A program made the translations under genes and the position numbers. The notes beneath the pieces were generated by a model. It had not been told where the DNA came from, searched no databases, and saw only the letters and a list, made by a program, of their open reading frames with translations. From Valencia hispanica (Eukaryota > Chordata > Actinopteri > Cyprinodontiformes > Valenciidae), in the NCBI GenBank assembly GCA_963556495.2, contig OY747702.1:52291286-52355285 (forward strand): 64,000 nt of DNA. The letters run 5' to 3'. Positions 9,626-21,462 of this stretch are shown here, piece after piece (the first letter of the stretch is position 1; the number at the start of each line of letters is the position of its first letter).

Positions 9626-11871
9626 TTAAGTAAACCTGAGAGATAGCTGTCTACAAAGGGAGTTTGTGAAATTCTTACACCATCCTGTACCAACAACTAT
9701 GCCATGCTCAAAGTCCTTTACTGTAGATATCTTTTCTTCCTTCTTATGGTTGGTTTTAACTTCAGAAAGATGTCTTCAATACATCTACAGTAGATCCTTT
9801 GAAAAACTAAGTTGTTTAAAAAAGTGATTGACTGATATGTGTTAACTAGCAATTAAATGGGTGTACCTAATGAAGTGGCCGATGACTGGATATCTTTACT
9901 TTTAAACTCCGTTTCAGACTTATTCAGCCTCGTTTCTTTTTTTTTGCTTGGCTCTAAATGGGGCATCCTCGTCAGCAGTTCCCTTAGATCTTTGTGGTAT
10001 TTTCCTGTGCTTTCCAGAGCTTCCACATTCTAGAGTTACAAGTTCTTTTTATGTTTTTGTTTGTTCAGACAGTGGAGTTTTGCTGGAGTATAGTAGGAAA
10101 GTTTTAATAACTTTGGTTTAAAGACTCCTTTTGTTACAATTATTTCTTTGAATTAGGTGGCAGCCACATCTGTTCTTTTTTATTCCTCTTTGTGGAAAAC
10201 TACTCATTAAATACGTACAACTTTGATTAAACCAAACCATCTGGGCTTTTTATGTTACCTCCACATGCCCTTGGTGAGCTGTGTCATAGCAACCTTTTCA
10301 TTTGGACCTTAGAATGAAATCTCCAAAGGGTATAAAGACTTTTTTGGTAACAGTAAAGAAGAGTTAAAGAGTTGATTATGACAAAAACCTCACTGATATT
10401 CATTGCATCACTAACCGGGAGAGTAATGAAAGTCACTTTGCATGACCTACAACCTATAACTGTCTGTTGTTGGATGGTTTAAAACTCACTTTGGAAATGT
10501 TTTTTATGGAGCAGGCAAAGAGTGGGTTGAATGTTGTAGACTTGCACCATGACGCAATCATTTTCCAATTGAAGAAAAAGGGGCCAAATGCAGGACGGTG
10601 TGTTGCTACTGCTTGTTTTGCTAAAATATCTGTAATCTGAAATGAAGGCTCAGCTGCTGTAAGCCCAGAGAATGGGATGTAAATTTTCATTTGTAACTGT
10701 TAATGTTGACAAGTATCAATGTCCCATTGGGTTTTTGATGTGAGGATCTGACGGTCCAGTTCAACGCAGAACATTCCTACGCTCCAGGGAGCGCTAGAGA
10801 AGGAAGGGTGTGGCTGTCTTCCTCCATTTAGTCAAATGCGTAAGTTTATCTCCCAGAAAGAACCACAAACTACAGGCTCTTTTTGTCTTACAACTCTGTT
10901 AAAAATATTTAAAAACAGATACATTAAAATGAAAATATTTGACTATTAGCCAAGGTGAAGCCATTTTTAAAATTTTGAACATTCATTCCTTTTTCATTCC
11001 ATTTTCACTTGTACTTTTATTGGATCTGTAACATAATTACACACCGCTGATAATGAATACATAGCATTGTTTCTTTTTAGATTTTATTGTTGGTCTTTAG
11101 GGCTTCCCTGCCTTTAGTAGGAAATGTTTATGGCACTGTATGATGCCCTGCAATATTTTGCATTTAAAACTCTATTTCAATAATTTATCTTTCCTAGAAA
11201 GTTACAAATACGGCTTTTGTTGGCATTTGACTTGATTAAAGGTCAGAGGGTGCCAGAACAAAATGGCATCCTTCTGTTGTTGTACCTCTGGTTTGAGAAT
11301 CCTCACCCTCTATTTACACCAAGTGCTTCAGCGGCACATTACTTCAGCATCACGCTCTCCACCATTAATGGAAGCCGTTATAGTCTATGGTTAGGTTTAT
11401 ATCGTATGTGTCGCAGCGTGTTTAGGGTGCCTCCCAGAAGCGTCTTGTCGCACAGCTCCGGTTTAGTTACACTTGGGTTCTATTTCTGAAGCACCCCGCT
11501 TCCAGAACGCGTCAGGCTCCACAGTTGACATAGTTCTAAACGGAAAATCACACACTGCATCATGTAAAGCAACCGGTGAATTTCAAAACAAAATACACGT
11601 GGAGATTTGCTTGTCTATGTAAACATTAAGTCGTTACCAATGACCATAGCGCCTGTATGCTACATGCATTTTTTTGAAGAAATCATCTGAGGTTCTTCAG
11701 CATGGAAACAAGGCTTTTATCCTGCCAGTGGAGAATCACAAAATCATATATGACATGACACATCCTTTTCACAAAGACAACACCAAAAAGGAGAAGGCAT
11801 GGACCAAAATATGAACAATTATGGGAGGGGATGGTGAGTTTAAAAAACTCTTCATATATATTTAAAAAATA
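9626..11871. other. No gene seen
   Basis: AT-rich sequence. Short ORFs (minus 10454-10690, plus 11217-11489) show no domain. No repeat family recognised. Confidence 0.45.
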
Positions 11872-11973
11872 TATTTTTAAAGTATGCAACATCATGTCAA
11901 ATATCAGTAAAGAGCCTTTGACATGACGTTGAATACTTTAAAAAAATATTTAAAAATATCAGTAAAGAGCCTT
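11872..11973. repeat. Compact inverted repeat overlapped by a direct repeat
   Basis: An imperfect inverted repeat has arms of about 30 bases at 11872-11901 (..AGTATGCAACATCATGTCAAA) and 11917-11947 (TTTGACATGACGTTGAATAC..), with a 15-base spacer. The spacer and arm edge (AAATATCAGTAAAGAGCCTT, 11899-11918) recur exactly at 11954-11973 as a direct repeat. The pattern suggests a local duplication-inversion event. Confidence 0.7.
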
Positions 11974-12109
11974 GGGGTTGCTACCTATTAAAAGAAGTTG
12001 TTTAAAGTTTATTTTTGTGATTTTGTGAATCAAGCACCGTGAAGCTAATGTTTTTTAGAAATGCCTAGCTATTCTTAGCTATTTTAACCTGTGTTTCATC
12101 ATACAGTCA

Positions 12110-12854
12110 CTAGAAGTAAGTAGTAACTACTTACTTACATTTACTCAGTAACATTTACTTGAGTAACTTTTTGAAAAAGAAAAATTACTTCTTTGAGTAA
12201 TTTTACAGCACCAAACTTTTTATTTTCACTTGAGTAACAATATTATGAAGTATCACTACTCTAAGAATTCTGGCTGCTCCAGGTATGGAGTAACACGGAT
12301 AACTTCACAGAATAAAGAACAAGTTTATTTTAAACAAAAATGCCAAACACAGATATACACCTACAGTTCAGTCCAGGTTCATTGTTTTATTGTCATTTTA
12401 AATTTATTAAGGCTGTTGGGCCATATGGAGGTCAAATTAATATACAATAAATTAAGTAATTTTCCTAGTTGTAATATTTATACACCACCTATTGTAAGTA
12501 TAGATTTCATAAGGTTTGAATTGGATTAGTGCTTCTTCTGTCTGAATTTGTTATTTTGTAATTATGATTTTTTTGTATACGTAGTTTTTACTTTAGTCTT
12601 TAAAATACCAAGGCAAGGCAACTTTACTTGTAAAGCACACTATAAACAACAATGCGATTCAAGGTGCTTTGGGTGACTAGGGATCAGAATTTGCAACAAA
12701 CTGTACATCATTGTTTGTCTGATTTCATTTTAAAATAAAAATGATTTAAAATACTAAATCAGATGTTATGATGAATTACTCGGTACAGTAAGATGTTGTT
12801 GAAATAGTACTACTTCTACTTCAGTACAGTTTTTAGTACTCTACCAACCTCTGA
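12110..12854. mobile_element. hAT-like non-autonomous element with ACTTGAGTAA ends
   Basis: The left part is rich in GTAACTACTTACTTACATTT and TTTACTTGAGTAAC words, and the right part ends AGTACTCTACCAACCTCTG. These are landmarks of a widespread fish hAT MITE whose ends read CAGAGGTKGGTAG... The right end (reverse complement CAGAGGTTGGTAGAGTACT) is clear; the left terminus is eroded. A LINE-tail fragment lies within it at 12613-12672. No target duplication could be confirmed. Confidence 0.5.
12613..12672 (-). repeat. LINE/SINE 3' tail fragment (GGCAAGGCAA type)
   Basis: AAGGCAAGGCAACTTTACTTG then TAAAGCACACTATAAACAAC and TTCAAGGTGCTTTGGGTG matches the tail at 59030-59100. In fish this is the reverse complement of a retrotransposon 3' end. 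Only about 60 bases remain. Confidence 0.6.
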
Positions 12855-15333
12855 CAATCATTTGGTGCAACTAATATTTGTTTATAAATAGCCCTATTTA
12901 AAAATGAAATCCCATTGCACCAATGTGATGTGAAGGCTACTGGTTGCAAAAGAGAGCTGAAAAGTTTATTAACATGATGGTGATGATTTGATGAAATCCC
13001 ATAAATGTTAAATGAAGGGAGTTCTGCCAGTAAAACTGTTTTCTTCTTATTCCTTGTATTGTCTAGTGTACATAATGCTAGGAAGTTACAAATATTTTAA
13101 AGGGTGTAAACATAATGGAATATCCATGTTGAACATTCATCTAGGTTATAGTTCTAACAATGACAACGTTGGCTGGATATGGCAGAATTTCTTTTTTAAT
13201 AATGGTAATCCTAAAGAATGAAATTCCTGATAAACCTGCAAAGAAAACAAAATTTAAAAAACAACAATAAAACAACTAATGAGGGAAGTTGCATCTTTAT
13301 AAAAATGCAACTTCCAGGGCATACGTGGCATGAGAAACACAGCGATGTTATGTTGAGCTGGCAAGAGGTTCTTACCCCCCAGGTCTCAATGAATAATTCC
13401 CAGTCATGTGCTTTTGATCACTTGAATATTTCCACTGTACTGTAAAGAAGAATTCCACCATGACTCAGATCTGCAGATGCAGCTGTGTGAACAAAGACGT
13501 AAAGGAGAAAAAGAGGAAAGAATGGCAAACACGTACAGAAATGGATTTGCTATCTTGAAACCCTGCAGAGATGCTCCAACCACAAAGCACTACACTACGA
13601 CCCCCTTTTAATAGAAATGCTACAAGTCACTGGAGTGTTTGTAACCAGATAATTACTACCAATTTGGTAGTGAGCATGTAATTAGTTAGGAGATATACTC
13701 ATACACATGTAGCTGAGATGTGGAAGCATGTTTAGTTGTGATTAGTGGAATACATAAAGCATTAATTTAGCTGCTTTACTGCAGTTAAAGAAAAACATCT
13801 TTTTTTAATACACTTACTTTCTTTTATTCTCAGCGAGGAGAGGACTGATGTTACTTTCTTGGAAGTGTTGGCCTGCTGATCTAGCCGGAATCCAGAAACC
13901 AGCTATTATGCCCTATTTAGCGCCACGCAAAAACAGGATATGATCCGTCATTGTCACATGTGCAAACAATAAAATTACTGCAGATGTGGAAACAAGTCAA
14001 GAAGTAGCCATAAGGCAATGTTCGGCTTTCCGCTCTGTGATTGGTGGTCTTGGGCCTCCAGTCAAAAACTGGAGACTCAGATAAAACAAAATAAAAAGAA
14101 AGAAAAATTGGTTCCTAGGTTGGCCCATCAAAAGGATCTGATAAAAAAAATGTGGTCAACTCTTAAACATATTACAAAATTACTACGGGTAAAATTTCTT
14201 TTCTGTGTGTGTCTCTGGGTTTTAGTCAAAAGGGAAAAGCATCACAGCTACTTCAAGCTAACAGCTACTCAGAGCAGTCAGTTCAAATGAGGATTACGGC
14301 TGTTTTTAAACCACACCAACCTCTCAAACACGAATTTAAAAAACCTCTGTCCCTTTTCAGCTGATTTATTTCACTTTGCGGTCTTTGGTTATTTAGAGAA
14401 ATGGAACGATGAATTTGGTTCATGAGGTTAAACAATGCATTATAATGAGTTAATGAGAACATGAAAGTATTTTTCCAATATTTTTTAACAAAAGTCAGAA
14501 TGTTGGTGTTCACAAATCGAGTAAAGGTTTCACAGAACAATCCGGTCTAGGACGAATCCATAATTTGCTGATTTCATGCTTGTCTAAATCTTAGAGGGTC
14601 CTTTAATTGAATAAGAGAACGATCTCTAAATAATTCCAAAATAAATCCAAAATGCCTGTCCTGACAAACACCAGGAAAATTGGTAACATTACGCCAGTCC
14701 CTAAATCCCTGCACTGGTTTTCTGTTTGGCAAAGACTATCATTTGACTCGTGTACATTTAGTGCCTTAGACCATGAATACATTTTTAAATATATTTCAGA
14801 CAAATTGTGACCCTGTGATTATATCTCATCTTTTTATGGTTTTATGTATGCTTCATTCATATTTCAGATGTATCTGATCTTTAACTTGAATTTAGCACCA
14901 ATAGGAAAGCAGATGTAAGCTTTACCATCATTTGCAGTTAATGATTAGTCCGTTTCTGTATTCTCACATTGGTTATCTTTTGTAACTTCTGTCAGGCTAT
15001 CACTGTTTCATTTTCCAACCGAGTACCAACAATGTTGCTGCCAGCTAAATGAGTTAAAAGTGCTGGAGGCATCTTTACTGTCTTTCCCAGTCGAGAGTTG
15101 TCAGGGCCAGACAAGCAGTTTTTAAAAGACAACACAACAGGAAACAAGAAACAACAACAAAACAACTAAAGCACAACTGTCTTTTTACTTTAAGCTAAAA
15201 GTGTCAAACATGGATCTTATAATCTTTAACATGCTTAAAGAATTGGCCACCTTCATATATGGGATTTATAATATTATTAATGCCTCAAGCTTACTTTACC
15301 AGAATTAGCTTGAATCATAAAAGTGATTGCATG
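12855..15333. other. No gene seen
   Basis: Roughly 2.5 kb of AT-rich sequence with scattered short ORFs and no recognised domain, RNA gene or repeat family. Confidence 0.45.
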
Positions 15334-15615
15334 TTAATGGGGACATATTTTGCAAATTTCACTTTTTTTATCCTTTTGTGTTGCCATTTGGGTCTCTGCT
15401 GCCACCATAAACAATCAAATATGAATAAAAACCATCCATCTATTTTTTTGTTGCAAATATTTGCTGTCAGAAAACCTGTGCTTTTACAAGCTGTTTGAAA
15501 AAGCGCCGTATTGTGACATCACAATAAGCTGAATTTGCATATAACCACCCCTCACTTGTCTAACCCCGCCCACCAAATTAAAATTCCGTGCCATCCTCAC
15601 GTGTTGTATATGAGG

Positions 15616-15886
15616 CACTGATCCTGCCAAAATTAAGAATAAACAAATACATTTGGAAATACAAATGGAAATAAGTACATTAATGTGTATGTAAACAAAT
15701 ATATGTGTAAGCAAAATTGGAAGTAACTAAATATGACGAAATAAAATTGAAATACATAAATAACTATATGTGCAAATAAATTTAAAAAAATGTATTTCCA
15801 CATTTATTTATTTACATAAACATTTATTCACTTATTTCCAATTGTATTTCCACATTTATTTACTTTCAATTTTGGCAGAATCAGTG
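15616..15886. mobile_element. Palindromic MITE with CTGCCAAAATT ends
   Basis: Left end CACTGATCCTGCCAAAATTA and right end (reverse complement) CACTGATTCTGCCAAAATTG match closely, and the similarity extends for about 45 bases (both reach GGAAATAC). The interior is nearly all short AT-rich words such as AAATACATTT and its complement, so the whole unit can fold back. It has no coding potential. Its position inside the TTAA element shows it arrived later. Confidence 0.65.
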
Positions 15887-16098
15887 GCAAACCAGCACCC
15901 TAGTAACAAGATGGGTGTCATGGTCTGCAACCGCTAATTTGCATTTAAGTGCCACAGCCCTCTAAATAGAAGGATCTTTTGTGACGTCAATGTTTATGTT
16001 TTACTCGCAATGCGTCATGGGACTGTGTGGCAGAAAGCAACGTATTTTACCTGTATTTCTATTGTTTTGCATCTTTCGAGGACGATTTAGCAAAGCTG

Positions 16099-16283
16099 AT
16101 GGTTCATTTTTGCTGTGTGGTTAATTGTACGGTCCGTTGGGGGCCCGATAAAAGTTTTTTTTTTCGAATTCCCTCCAAAAGGGATCACGAAAAACGAAAG
16201 AGATGGCTCCGGGCAATAAGGAGATTAAACCCAAACGATCCGAAGAGAGCCTGGATTCCTGCAGCGTTCATTTCTTGATTCCT
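16099..16283 (+). pseudogene. THAP zinc-finger exon, frameshifted
   Basis: From the ATG the frame reads MVHFCCVVNCTVRWGPDKSF then FRIPSKRDHEKRKRWLRAIR. The CVVNC pair gives the first two zinc ligands, and FRIP and RWLRAIRR are the usual THAP core positions. The last pair (C..H) is out of frame: TGGATT is followed by an extra two bases, after which CSVHF appears in the next frame. THAP fingers bind DNA and are found in P-element and Kolobok transposon proteins and in host genes derived from them. The length to the shift is 60 residues; a full THAP finger is about 80-90. No downstream exon is present. Confidence 0.7.
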
Positions 16284-16398
16284 ACAATTTCGGATGAAAA
16301 CATATTTTTTTTCACCTAAATCATATTGATAGAGGGTCCATGTCTTTTTAACCTTATCAGAATTAAAAAAAATATATTATGCAGCAGTGCTTTGATAC

Positions 16399-17189
16399 CT
16401 GAAAGCTTCACTGGTACGTGCAGCAGTTGTTAGTCCTATCCTGACAGCTGCTTCTACTTTGAACAATAAAGCCGCAACGTGACTGCATGTTTGTCCGAGA
16501 CTGAATTTAACAGAAGAACGGTGTAAGCGGTGATATTCTGTTTTTCAGCAGAGACCAGACGCTATTGAAATTATCATGTTAGTACTACTAAAATTGTACA
16601 ACAGCGACTACATTTCCAAAAATAAATAAGGACACTGATCAATGAAGATTTACCCAGCTTTGCAGTCACAGTGAGCAGGGAGGATTTTGCCGTTCTCTTT
16701 AGCGATCACCCACAGGAGATGTGAATCACGCCGAGACTCTGCTTGACCAGGTCTGACCTCTGCTTTCAGGAGGACCACAGCTTTCTGTTTCATAGAAGAG
16801 ATTGGCCCAATTTTTCTTGAAATAAAGTAATCGTAGGCCCCCAGACTTTTGAAAGCCTTTAATTTGTCATGAGTAAATGGTCCAGGGCTATTTATTAGGT
16901 AGGAATAAATGTCTCCCCAGCAGATTTGTGGCCAGGACACCGGCGAATCGGACCAAGGTTTTTGATCATCCCATATCTCATATGGGCTAATAATCTCGAT
17001 TTTGTCATCAGTGCAGATTTTAAGCTTCTCTGTAAACCATTTCCTGTCTTCAGACTTTAAAATGTGTTTATATTGGGGATTTCGCCCACTAACTCTCTTA
17101 AAAAAATACGACGCCTCTATACAACCTGCCATGTTTGTTTGTTTTCTTGCCACCCAACCACCCGCGCATGCCCACAACGATGTCAACAA
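16399..17189 (-). pseudogene. SWIM-finger gene fragment, two exons (YqaJ-associated family)
   Basis: Exon 1 (17189-16654) contains PVSWPQICWGDIYSYLINSP, KAFKSLGAYDYFISRKIGPI, LLKAEVRPGQAESRRDSHLL and ends HCDCKAG. A donor GG|GTAAAT lies at 16653. After a 153-bp intron ending TTCAG, exon 2 (16500-16399) reads LGQTCSHVAALLFKVEAAVR and ends at a donor AG|GTATCA. Joined, the exons complete a SWIM zinc finger, C-x-C-x7-C-x-H, split exactly as in related animal proteins as I recall them. Those proteins usually continue to a YqaJ/lambda-exonuclease-type nuclease domain, which is not in this window. No frameshift or stop interrupts the two exons, so this part was under selection until recently. The start at 17189 is the first ATG; 17132 (MAGCIEAS) is equally possible. 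Confidence 0.7.
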
Positions 17190-17607
17190 AGATCCTCCTA
17201 TAGCTCATCCTGAAAACGACTGAAATAGTCAAGAATTCAGCTGGTGAGATCACTTTATGGGAGATTAATTTTGAGCAAAGAACTTAATTAACATGTTTTT
17301 TACAGACCATAGATCTCTTATAGCTGTTATAGAAAAAGGCATATCTCCTTTAACATCATGAGGTCTAGTTATATTGTGTTACACATCTAGAAAACAAATA
17401 GAACTAATAGAACTATTAAAGGGCCAGGCACTGTAAAAAGAGAATGCAGCTCCAACTTAAATAAATTGTAATTAATTGGTCACAAGTAATTGAATTATGT
17501 TTATCCAACTTAATTTATTTACATTTGTTTAACTTGACAACTTAATGAACTTGATAATTTTACTTCTCTTTTTTCAGTGTAGTGTCTTAATAGAAATGAA
17601 TATGTTA

Positions 17608-17766
17608 CAGTGAACCCCCGCCTATTCAGATTTTTTTTAATGTCAAACATGTCCAAAATATTTAAAGGAAATGCTGCTTGAGAAGCTGAAATACATAAGA
17701 ACAATGCAACTTGAAACACTATTGGATAGCAGTTGCAAAACAGCAAATCCGGGAGCACCATTCATT
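17608..17766 (-). repeat. Pogo/Tigger-like repeat, copy 2
   Basis: The outer end is TACAGTGAACCCCCGCCTAT, with CAGT directly after TA. On the minus strand the copy reads ATGAATGGTGCTCCCGGATT, then CAACTGCTATCCAATAGTGT, TTAAATATTTTGGACATG and AAAAAAAATCTGAATAGG, aligning with the copies at 2045 and 62690. Non-coding. Confidence 0.55.
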
Positions 17767-19390
17767 TAACTTAGTCCTGACTGGCTGTACTGGCTATATA
17801 CTAAATTACTAAATTATTACGTCACTCCTCCAAATAACTAAATTAAAACCTGATCCTAACTGAATAAAAAACACTATAAAGATGAATTTGAGCAGAGACT
17901 GCAGGCCAGGCAATCTCATCCAAACGCTCTTTGAGAAAAATGGTACAGATTCCCATAAAAACACTTGTAAACCTTTTGGGAACCTTCCCGGGAAGAGTTT
18001 AAGTCCTTTTCTGTTCTGCTACATTCAAAGCAACACACTGGATTGCTCAGCTGCCTCATCTGCTGCTCATACTGGACAGCTTCCTGTGTAGTGCCCAAAA
18101 CAGGCAGCTGTTGTAACTTCATGATTTTGTCCAGGCCACCAGCAGTGAAATGCACCAAACCAAATTATGGTCGATGAAAGTTTTTGTAAATCCCCATTAA
18201 ATTGAAGTCTTACAAACTACTCTGGTGAGAAAGCACCCCAGGAGTCCAGGTAGGGTATTTTGAAATGTCTCAGTTAAAGCAGTTAAATGTATCTGTGATG
18301 TCTGCTTGACAAACTAACTAGTGCTCAATGCTCGTTGGGTCACAACCTCCTGCTACACATATAATTTATTAAAAGCTGAGTTGAATTCTTCGATTGTGAT
18401 GTTAGAAGATTAAACGGCAGCTAGGGTAGGATGTTATTTATTGGCTCTTCAAACCAAAGTTTGTGGAGAGCTATGCTTCACAGATGAGGAAATACAAATG
18501 CATATCCCCAAGGGAAATTGTGTTTTAATGTTGCTGTAGGTGGTTAAAAAAAAGAAAGAAAAGAAGCAAATTGTGGGTCTAGTAATTAACTGAAAGTGTA
18601 GGATTGACAAAGCAAGGACATTTAGGGAAGATTAAATCAAACAAAAATTTTAAAATTAAATGTGCATCTGGAGTCAGAGGTGGATGCAAGTTAAATCCAT
18701 CAAAATTGTTAACTTGCTTAGCTCTGTTAAACAAGGGGTTAACATATTAAAGCTGAGATATTTTTGAATAATGAGCCAACTGTGCTGATATTCAAAAGAC
18801 TTTGGTTCAATTTTAAGTTAATTTGCTGTCAGACAACTGTTCTAAAATGCCATCCCTGTCAAGAGAAACACTCTGTACGTTAGGGAGTCTTTGACACAGT
18901 ACATCCCCCCTTCTCAATTTAAAGTTCATTCCCAAAGTGTTTCTAATGCAGCTCCTGCGATTGATAGCAGCTGTCCACCAATTCGTACCATATGCGAGGA
19001 GCTTTGTGTAAATATCGTACCACGGGAAGCCTGCTTTACATTTCAATTACTACATTCATGTAGTCAGCAAACATGATACACAGGAAAAAATGAAAGAAAC
19101 CTGACTCTGCTTACCACAAACACAATTCATCTTGAATATTTCAGCAAAAGTTACAGTGGGGGGGGGGGTTATTAGATGGCTTTGGCATGAAACAACAATC
19201 AGTTGTCACTCTGCTCAGTGTCCTACTTTGTGGGAGTCCCTCTGCTGTCCCAAGAAGCTTCTATACTAGATGTTCGATGCAGTGTCATAGTGTATATGTT
19301 GTGCCTACCAAGAATACGCGTATAGCAACTAGACCATTGACTTAAGTCGATGCCACATTTTCAGTCTCCGGTACCCAAGAAATCCCGCCC
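17767..19390. other. No gene seen
   Basis: AT-rich with short ORFs only. A G-run of ten lies near 19159-19168. The stretch from about 19190 may already belong to the LINE that follows, but no frame is readable. Confidence 0.45.
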
Positions 19391-19394
19391 CTCA

Positions 19395-20270
19395 TAGCAA
19401 CAACTTTGCTTCAGTTCTGTTTGCAGGCTTCAGTTCTGCATTTAACACAATCCAGCACCATCAACTCATCAAGAGACAACAGCAATTGAATATGGCCCCT
19501 CTTCTGATCCACTGGGTATACAGCTACCTCAGCAACAGGCCACAGACTGTGAAAACACGGACGAGATCAGCAACCATCATTACCAACACTGGAAACCGCC
19601 ACGGTTGTGTCCTCAGTCCATTCCTGTGTACACTCCATACAAATGACTGCCAGAGTTCACTATATCCAGTACCCCTTTCTATAAATATGCAGATGACAGC
19701 CATAGTAGGACTACGCGAAGACAACAGTTCTATCACAGCTCACCATCAGTCTGTCACAGAGTTCTTGCTGCGGTTCTACGGTTCTGATAACTATCTCCAA
19801 TTACACATTGATAAAACAAAATAACTGGTTGCATGCACATCTAGACCCCCCCCAGGACTTATTCCCCATCACCACCCATGGTCAACCACTTGAACAGGTC
19901 AGTACTTTAAAATATCTTGGGATCACCATAGACAATAAACTGAGCCTCAACGAACATGTCATCATCACACAGATATTGTTTTTCATACGCCCCCTGTTTC
20001 TTTGGTATACTGCTATAGTGACTCAGTTATGGCAAACCATCGGTATCAAGCCATTATTAAGGTATTAACGTCCAAGGCGTATGTTAATGCCTTGCTATAC
20101 CATTGTTTAACATAGTCAGTATGTCACTACCATGGGCACACGGCCCCTCTCCTCTCCTAACAAGGCTGCTCTGTACAAATGCATGCGCAGAAAACTGCAT
20201 AGCGTCAAACCAGAAGATATATTATGACTAGCAACATTTCTACGACTAACAGAAACCAATAGATCAAATG
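19395..20270 (+). pseudogene. Rex1/CR1-type LINE reverse transcriptase fragment, second subfamily
   Basis: The frame reads FSSAFNTIQHHQLIK near 19435, then LLIHWVYSYLSNRPQTVKTR, NTGNRHGCVLSPFLCTLHTN and, after a frameshift near 19820, VSTLKYLGITIDNKLSLNEH. These are the RT palm motifs of Rex1/CR1-type LINEs. The catalytic FADD position has become MQMT (in INMQMTAIVGL), so the enzyme is dead. The sequence differs clearly from the copy at 8.5-9.6 kb, so it belongs to another subfamily. Both 5' and 3' ends are ragged; the 3' limit is a guess. Confidence 0.75.
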
Positions 20271-20554
20271 TAGGAATTGTATCTTTGTAAAATTAAGTGA
20301 TTCATAAAGACCAGCGCTGGCCTATGCATAATTTTCTGTAGCTGTCCTGTTGGTAGCAAACTAGTTATCCTCAGTAAGCCAATTGACTATAAGGAAATTC
20401 ATGAAAAATTCCTAATACAAAAGCAACAAAATAACTTTTTAATTATAGAGCACAGTCCAAAAAAGAAAAAAAAATTATTGCAAACCTGATGTGAGAAACA
20501 CTAATATAGCAATGCTTACCATAAAAATTGGATATATTTTCTTCTTTTCTGTTG

Positions 20555-20558
<4 letters not shown>

Positions 20559-20595
<37 letters not shown>
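20559..20595. repeat. (TA)n microsatellite
   Basis: About 18 uninterrupted TA units. Confidence 0.95.
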
Positions 20596-20598
<3 letters not shown>

Positions 20599-20903
20599 AG
20601 AAGGAGGATCTTAAATTCTATTCTGGATTAAACAGGGAGTCAATGAAGGGAGGCTAAAATAGGGGAAATGTGATCTTTCTTTTTAACATTAATCAGAACT
20701 CTTGATGCAGTATTTTGGATCAACTGAAGGCTTCTATTTGCATTTCCCTGATAGTAAAGAATCACAGTAGTCCACCCTTGAAGTGGCAAATGCATGGACT
20801 AGTTTTTTTGCATCACTCTTAGACAGTGTTGTGCCATTCGCCATGATGACAGGCCTGGACTAAAAACACAGGGCTGCTGCAGTGGCACAGAGACACAAAC
20901 AGT

Positions 20904-21462
20904 AGCCCCTTTCAAACAGGCCATGAAAAACGGTAATTTGCCAAACTTCGTCTGTTTCACTTTTGTGTCTGAAAGCAATCTACCGGACTTTGTTCGGATA
21001 CCCTTTACCGATGATTTTACGGCTGAAGACCTGGTAACAAGAGTGGACTTTTCGAGGTATGGTGTTTGCATTCAGACTGTCAGGTAATGTTCCGCCAAAG
21101 CTGGAGGGGTGTGGGGCGGTGGGGAAAAAGGGAGAGGGGCAGGGAACCACAGGGAACGCTGTGAGCGCACACATTGATGACGTATAAATGTCACCATTTT
21201 CCTTTCAGCTTCTTCATCAATGTCTCTTAAGCGATTCAATGTGTGCAAAATTGCACACATCACAAAGACGAGCACTGCGAGTAGATCTGCTGTTTTGTCA
21301 GCCATCTTTGCAATTATGCATTTGTTTGGGGAAATTACATGTACGCCCGCCGCACTAAGTTTACGTAATATCCATATAGAACCCCTCCACTCCCCCGCAC
21401 CCCCCACCCCACAGACATTCATCAGGATCCTCTGGTACATTTATTGCTGTGTGAAAGGCAAT
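20904..21462 (-). mobile_element. Small PIF/Harbinger-like relic
   Basis: Ends carry inverted CCTTTCAAACAG (left, near 20910) and CCTTTCACACAG (right, reverse complement, near 21457). On the minus strand, from about 21305, a frame reads MADKTADLLAVLVFVMCAIL then NRLRDIDEEAERKMVTFIRH, which is like the N-terminus of some fish Harbinger transposases, ending before any catalytic region. It appears to be a deleted copy of about 560 bp. The 3-bp TWA target duplication expected for Harbinger could not be located, so the family call is tentative. Confidence 0.4.

Larger units (their letters stand above)
15338..17349. mobile_element. TTAA-flanked element carrying THAP and SWIM gene fragments
   Basis: The unit is bounded by TTAA at 15334-15337 and 17350-17353. 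Its ends are inverted relatives: left TGGGGACATAT, right (reverse complement) AGGAGATATGC, and apart from the first base the differences are transitions. They also resemble the ends of the 407-1153 element (WGGAGTCAT). Inside, a THAP exon runs rightward from the left side and a SWIM-finger gene runs leftward from the right side; each is cut off where they meet (about 16285-16398). The arrangement suggests a larger parent transposon with two convergent genes, of which this is an internal-deletion derivative. A 271-bp MITE has landed in the left part. TTAA targets plus a THAP protein point to Kolobok-like elements, but that is inference. Confidence 0.6.
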
